Assembly: GCA_021740845.1 (NCBI GenBank)
Contig: JAIOYZ010000004.1
Location: 118,142 to 182,141, forward strand
Direction: 5' to 3'
DNA from: Bacteroidia bacterium
GTDB lineage: Bacteria > Bacteroidota > Bacteroidia > UKL13-3
DNA length: 64,000 bases
Made by a program: the position numbers and the translations under genes. Below, piece by piece: positions 62,549-64,000 of this stretch. The first letter of the stretch is position 1, and each line of letters begins with the position of its first letter. The notes under the pieces were generated by a model that did not search any database, had not been told where the DNA came from, and saw nothing but the letters and a program-made list of their open reading frames with translations.

Positions 62549-63139
62549 ATGAAAACAAGCAACATTATTCTTTTAGTTATTGGAGCAGCACTGTTATTGT
62601 TGGGATTTAGCGGTTGTGGAGCATACAACAGCATGGTAACCAAACAAGAATCTGTTAGTTCTGCATGGGCAGATGTAGAAAACGTTTATCAACGCAGAAG
62701 CGACCTTATCCCAAACTTGGTAAATACAGTTAAAGGTGTTGCCAATTTTGAGCAAAAAACATTGACAGATGTAATTAGTGCTAGAGCAAGTGCTACTCAA
62801 ATGAAAGTAGATGCAAGTAAATTAAGTCCAGAGCAAATTTCTAAATTCCAATCTTCACAAGGAGAATTATCTCAAGCTTTGGGACGTTTAATGATGGTTG
62901 CAGAGCAATATCCGCAATTAAAGGCAACAGAAAATTTCAAAGAACTTCAATCCCAATTGGAAGGTACTGAAAACAGAATTGCTGTTGAGCGTGGCAAATT
63001 CAATGGTATTGTTAAAGAATACAATGCCTATATCCGCAAGTTTCCTCAAGTTTTATTTGCAGGTATGTTAGGCTTCGACAAAAAAGGATATTTCGAAGCA
63101 GATAAAGGTGCTGAAAAAGCTCCTGAAGTTCAGTTTTAA
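62549..63139 (+). CDS. lemA: LemA family protein
   Basis: This small membrane-anchored protein takes its start at 62549 (196 residues) so that the hydrophobic segment IILLVIGAALLLLGFSGCG falls at the N-terminus. A frame 16 codons longer is open. The soluble part is helical: YNSMVTKQESVSSAWADVENVYQRRSDLIPNLVNTVKG is the LemA signature, followed by VISARASATQMKVD and long coiled-coil helices to FKELQSQLEGTENRIAVERGKFNGIVKEYN. LemA proteins have unclear roles and commonly occur beside TPM-domain proteins, as here. The GC in FSGCG could be a lipid-anchor Cys; the preceding box is GFSGC. Confidence 0.9.
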   Translation: MKTSNIILLVIGAALLLLGFSGCGAYNSMVTKQESVSSAWADVENVYQRRSDLIPNLVNTVKGVANFEQKTLTDVISARASATQMKVDASKLSPEQISKFQSSQGELSQALGRLMMVAEQYPQLKATENFKELQSQLEGTENRIAVERGKFNGIVKEYNAYIRKFPQVLFAGMLGFDKKGYFEADKGAEKAPEVQF

Positions 63140-63160
63140 CTACAAAAGATTAATAATATC

Positions 63161-63195
63161 AAGAGAGTCTGCCTATTAGGCCGACTCTCTTTTAA
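63161..63195 (+). terminator. Hairpin after lemA
   Basis: AAGAGAGTC (63161-63169) pairs with GACTCTCTT (63183-63191). An inner GCC/GGC pair lies in the loop and TTTT follows. It lies between lemA and the TPM gene, so it may attenuate readthrough and make the downstream genes less expressed. Confidence 0.75.
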
Positions 63196-63203
63196 CTAAA
63201 AAT

Positions 63204-63650
63204 ATGTCCAAAAACTATTTATCAAAAGAAGATCAAGAGCTAATTGTATCTGCAATTCAATCTGCAGAATTGGCTACTTCTGGCGAAATAAGAGTTCATA
63301 TAGAACCAACTGTTTCTATTGACCCAATGAAGCGAGCTCAAGAAGTTTTTTTTAGTTTGGGAATGGAAAAAACAGAACAAAAAAATGGGGTGCTTATTTA
63401 TTTAGCAATGGAGGATAGAAAGCTTGCCATTGTTGGGGATGAAGGCATTCACCAAAAAGTTGGTAGTTCTTTTTGGGAGGAAGAAAAGGAGTTGATGAAA
63501 TCTCATTTCTTAAAAGGTGAATTTGCTATTGGATTAAGCTCAGCCATTGAAAAAGTAGGTGAGAAATTAAGAGCTTATTTTCCTTACCAATCTGATGATG
63601 TTAACGAACTTAATAACGAAATTTCTTTTGGAGGAAGTGAAAATGAATAA
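63204..63650 (+). CDS. TPM-domain protein (first of two)
   Basis: This 148-residue protein has a TPM domain: LSKEDQELIVSAIQSAELATSGEIRVHIEPTVSIDPMKRAQEVFFSLGM, NGVLIYLAMEDRKLAIVGDEGIHQKVGSSFW and FAIGLSSAIEKVGEKLRAYFP. Several TPM proteins are thylakoid/membrane-related phosphatase-like folds, but bacterial roles are unclear. It has no signal peptide or membrane segment, so this copy may be cytosolic. Its end overlaps the start of the next TPM gene by 8 bases. The lemA-TPM-TPM order is widespread. Confidence 0.88.
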   Translation: MSKNYLSKEDQELIVSAIQSAELATSGEIRVHIEPTVSIDPMKRAQEVFFSLGMEKTEQKNGVLIYLAMEDRKLAIVGDEGIHQKVGSSFWEEEKELMKSHFLKGEFAIGLSSAIEKVGEKLRAYFPYQSDDVNELNNEISFGGSENE

Positions 63651-64000
63651 ACTATTTTCATTAATTCTTCTAGGTATTTTAAGTTTTACCTCCTTTGCAA
63701 AAGAACTTCCTAGTAAACCAAATCCTCCTCGTTTGGTAAATGATTTTTCTGGCGTTTTGAACCAAACCGAGGTTGCTAGTTTAGAAGCAAAACTATTGAC
63801 ATATAGCGATAGCACTTCCACTCAAATTTCAATTGTTCTTGAAAATAGCCTAGATGGTGATGAAATTTTCGATTATAGCCATCGCTTAGCAGAAAATTGG
63901 GGAATAGGCACTAAAGGCAAAAATAATGGCCTATTGATTTATGTAGCAGTTAAGGATAGAAAAATTAGGATTCAAACTGGCTATGGCATGGAAGCCACCA
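63643..64000 (+). CDS. Secreted TPM-domain (YgcG-like) protein, cut by right edge
   Basis: The frame opens at ATG 63643, inside the end of the previous gene, with signal peptide MNKLFSLILLGILSFTSFAK. The mature part begins ELPSKPNPPRLVNDFSGVLN. The TPM core continues STQISIVLENSLDGDEIFDYSH, NWGIGTKGKNNGLLIYVAV and IRIQTGYGMEAT up to the window edge, 119 codons in total. Family members continue with a C-terminal membrane helix and a Gly-rich tail, which would lie beyond this window. It is the envelope-facing partner of the cytosolic TPM protein and LemA. Confidence 0.85.
   Translation, partial: MNKLFSLILLGILSFTSFAKELPSKPNPPRLVNDFSGVLNQTEVASLEAKLLTYSDSTSTQISIVLENSLDGDEIFDYSHRLAENWGIGTKGKNNGLLIYVAVKDRKIRIQTGYGMEAT

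Overview
The window reads as an ordinary chromosomal stretch of a low-GC member of the Bacteroidota. The evidence is a type IX secretion sorting domain on a giant secreted protein, AsmA/DUF481/DUF4783/DUF5606/Omp28-type envelope proteins typical of the phylum, a fused B12 acyl-CoA mutase (IcmF), -7 elements of the form TAnnTTTG, absence of Shine-Dalgarno sequences, and tRNAs without encoded CCA. I see no insertion sequence, prophage, CRISPR array, rRNA or integration scar. Genus cannot be named from the sequence alone.

Layout. 1-11 kb: a truncated lipoprotein, ribH, a TPR protein and pdhA on the minus strand, divergent from recF, then an AsmA-like protein and a 1161-residue secreted protein made of two tandem polysaccharide-deacetylase-like units with a T9SS tail. 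11-15 kb: tRNA-Pro, a TlpA-type thioredoxin, Maf, and a MORN/von Willebrand A fusion. 15-29 kb: a surface or exopolysaccharide locus with an acetyltransferase and one glycosyltransferase on the minus strand, then a ten-gene plus-strand operon (short TolC-like protein, Wzc-like co-polymerase with a degenerate P-loop, Wzx flippase, Wzy polymerase/ligase, five glycosyltransferases, a methyltransferase) closed by a strong bidirectional terminator. 29-46 kb: mostly housekeeping genes (ilvE, a possible HolD-like protein, rdgB, a WecA-like transferase, pdxH, yqgE, a TatD-like hydrolase, an acyl-ACP desaturase, tig, tRNA-Leu, rel/spoT, fur, purA, pdxJ), then a TPR hybrid histidine kinase and DUF4783. 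46-64 kb: Omp28-like lipoprotein, icmF, DUF481, DUF5606, tryptophanase, a two-gene module of unknown function, an M3 peptidase, an FAH-family enzyme, an M23 peptidase, Bcp, a GT9 glycosyltransferase, and LemA with two TPM-domain proteins (the second cut by the right edge).

How genes work together. The polysaccharide operon has Wzx, Wzy and a chain-length regulator plus transferases but no sugar-nucleotide synthesis genes and no Wza. Precursors must come from elsewhere, and the lipid-linked primer could come from the WecA-like enzyme at 31-32 kb. Fur and purA, and the kinase and DUF4783 gene, are tightly spaced pairs.

The strongest unexplained signal is not a gene. A 10-base motif GGTTTGAACC (most often inside TTCGGTTTGAACCAA) occurs exactly 17 times across the window, on both strands, in several reading frames and in intergenic DNA, with many near-matches. 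It behaves like a highly iterated, nearly palindromic genomic motif comparable in style to cyanobacterial HIP1 or to DNA uptake sequences.
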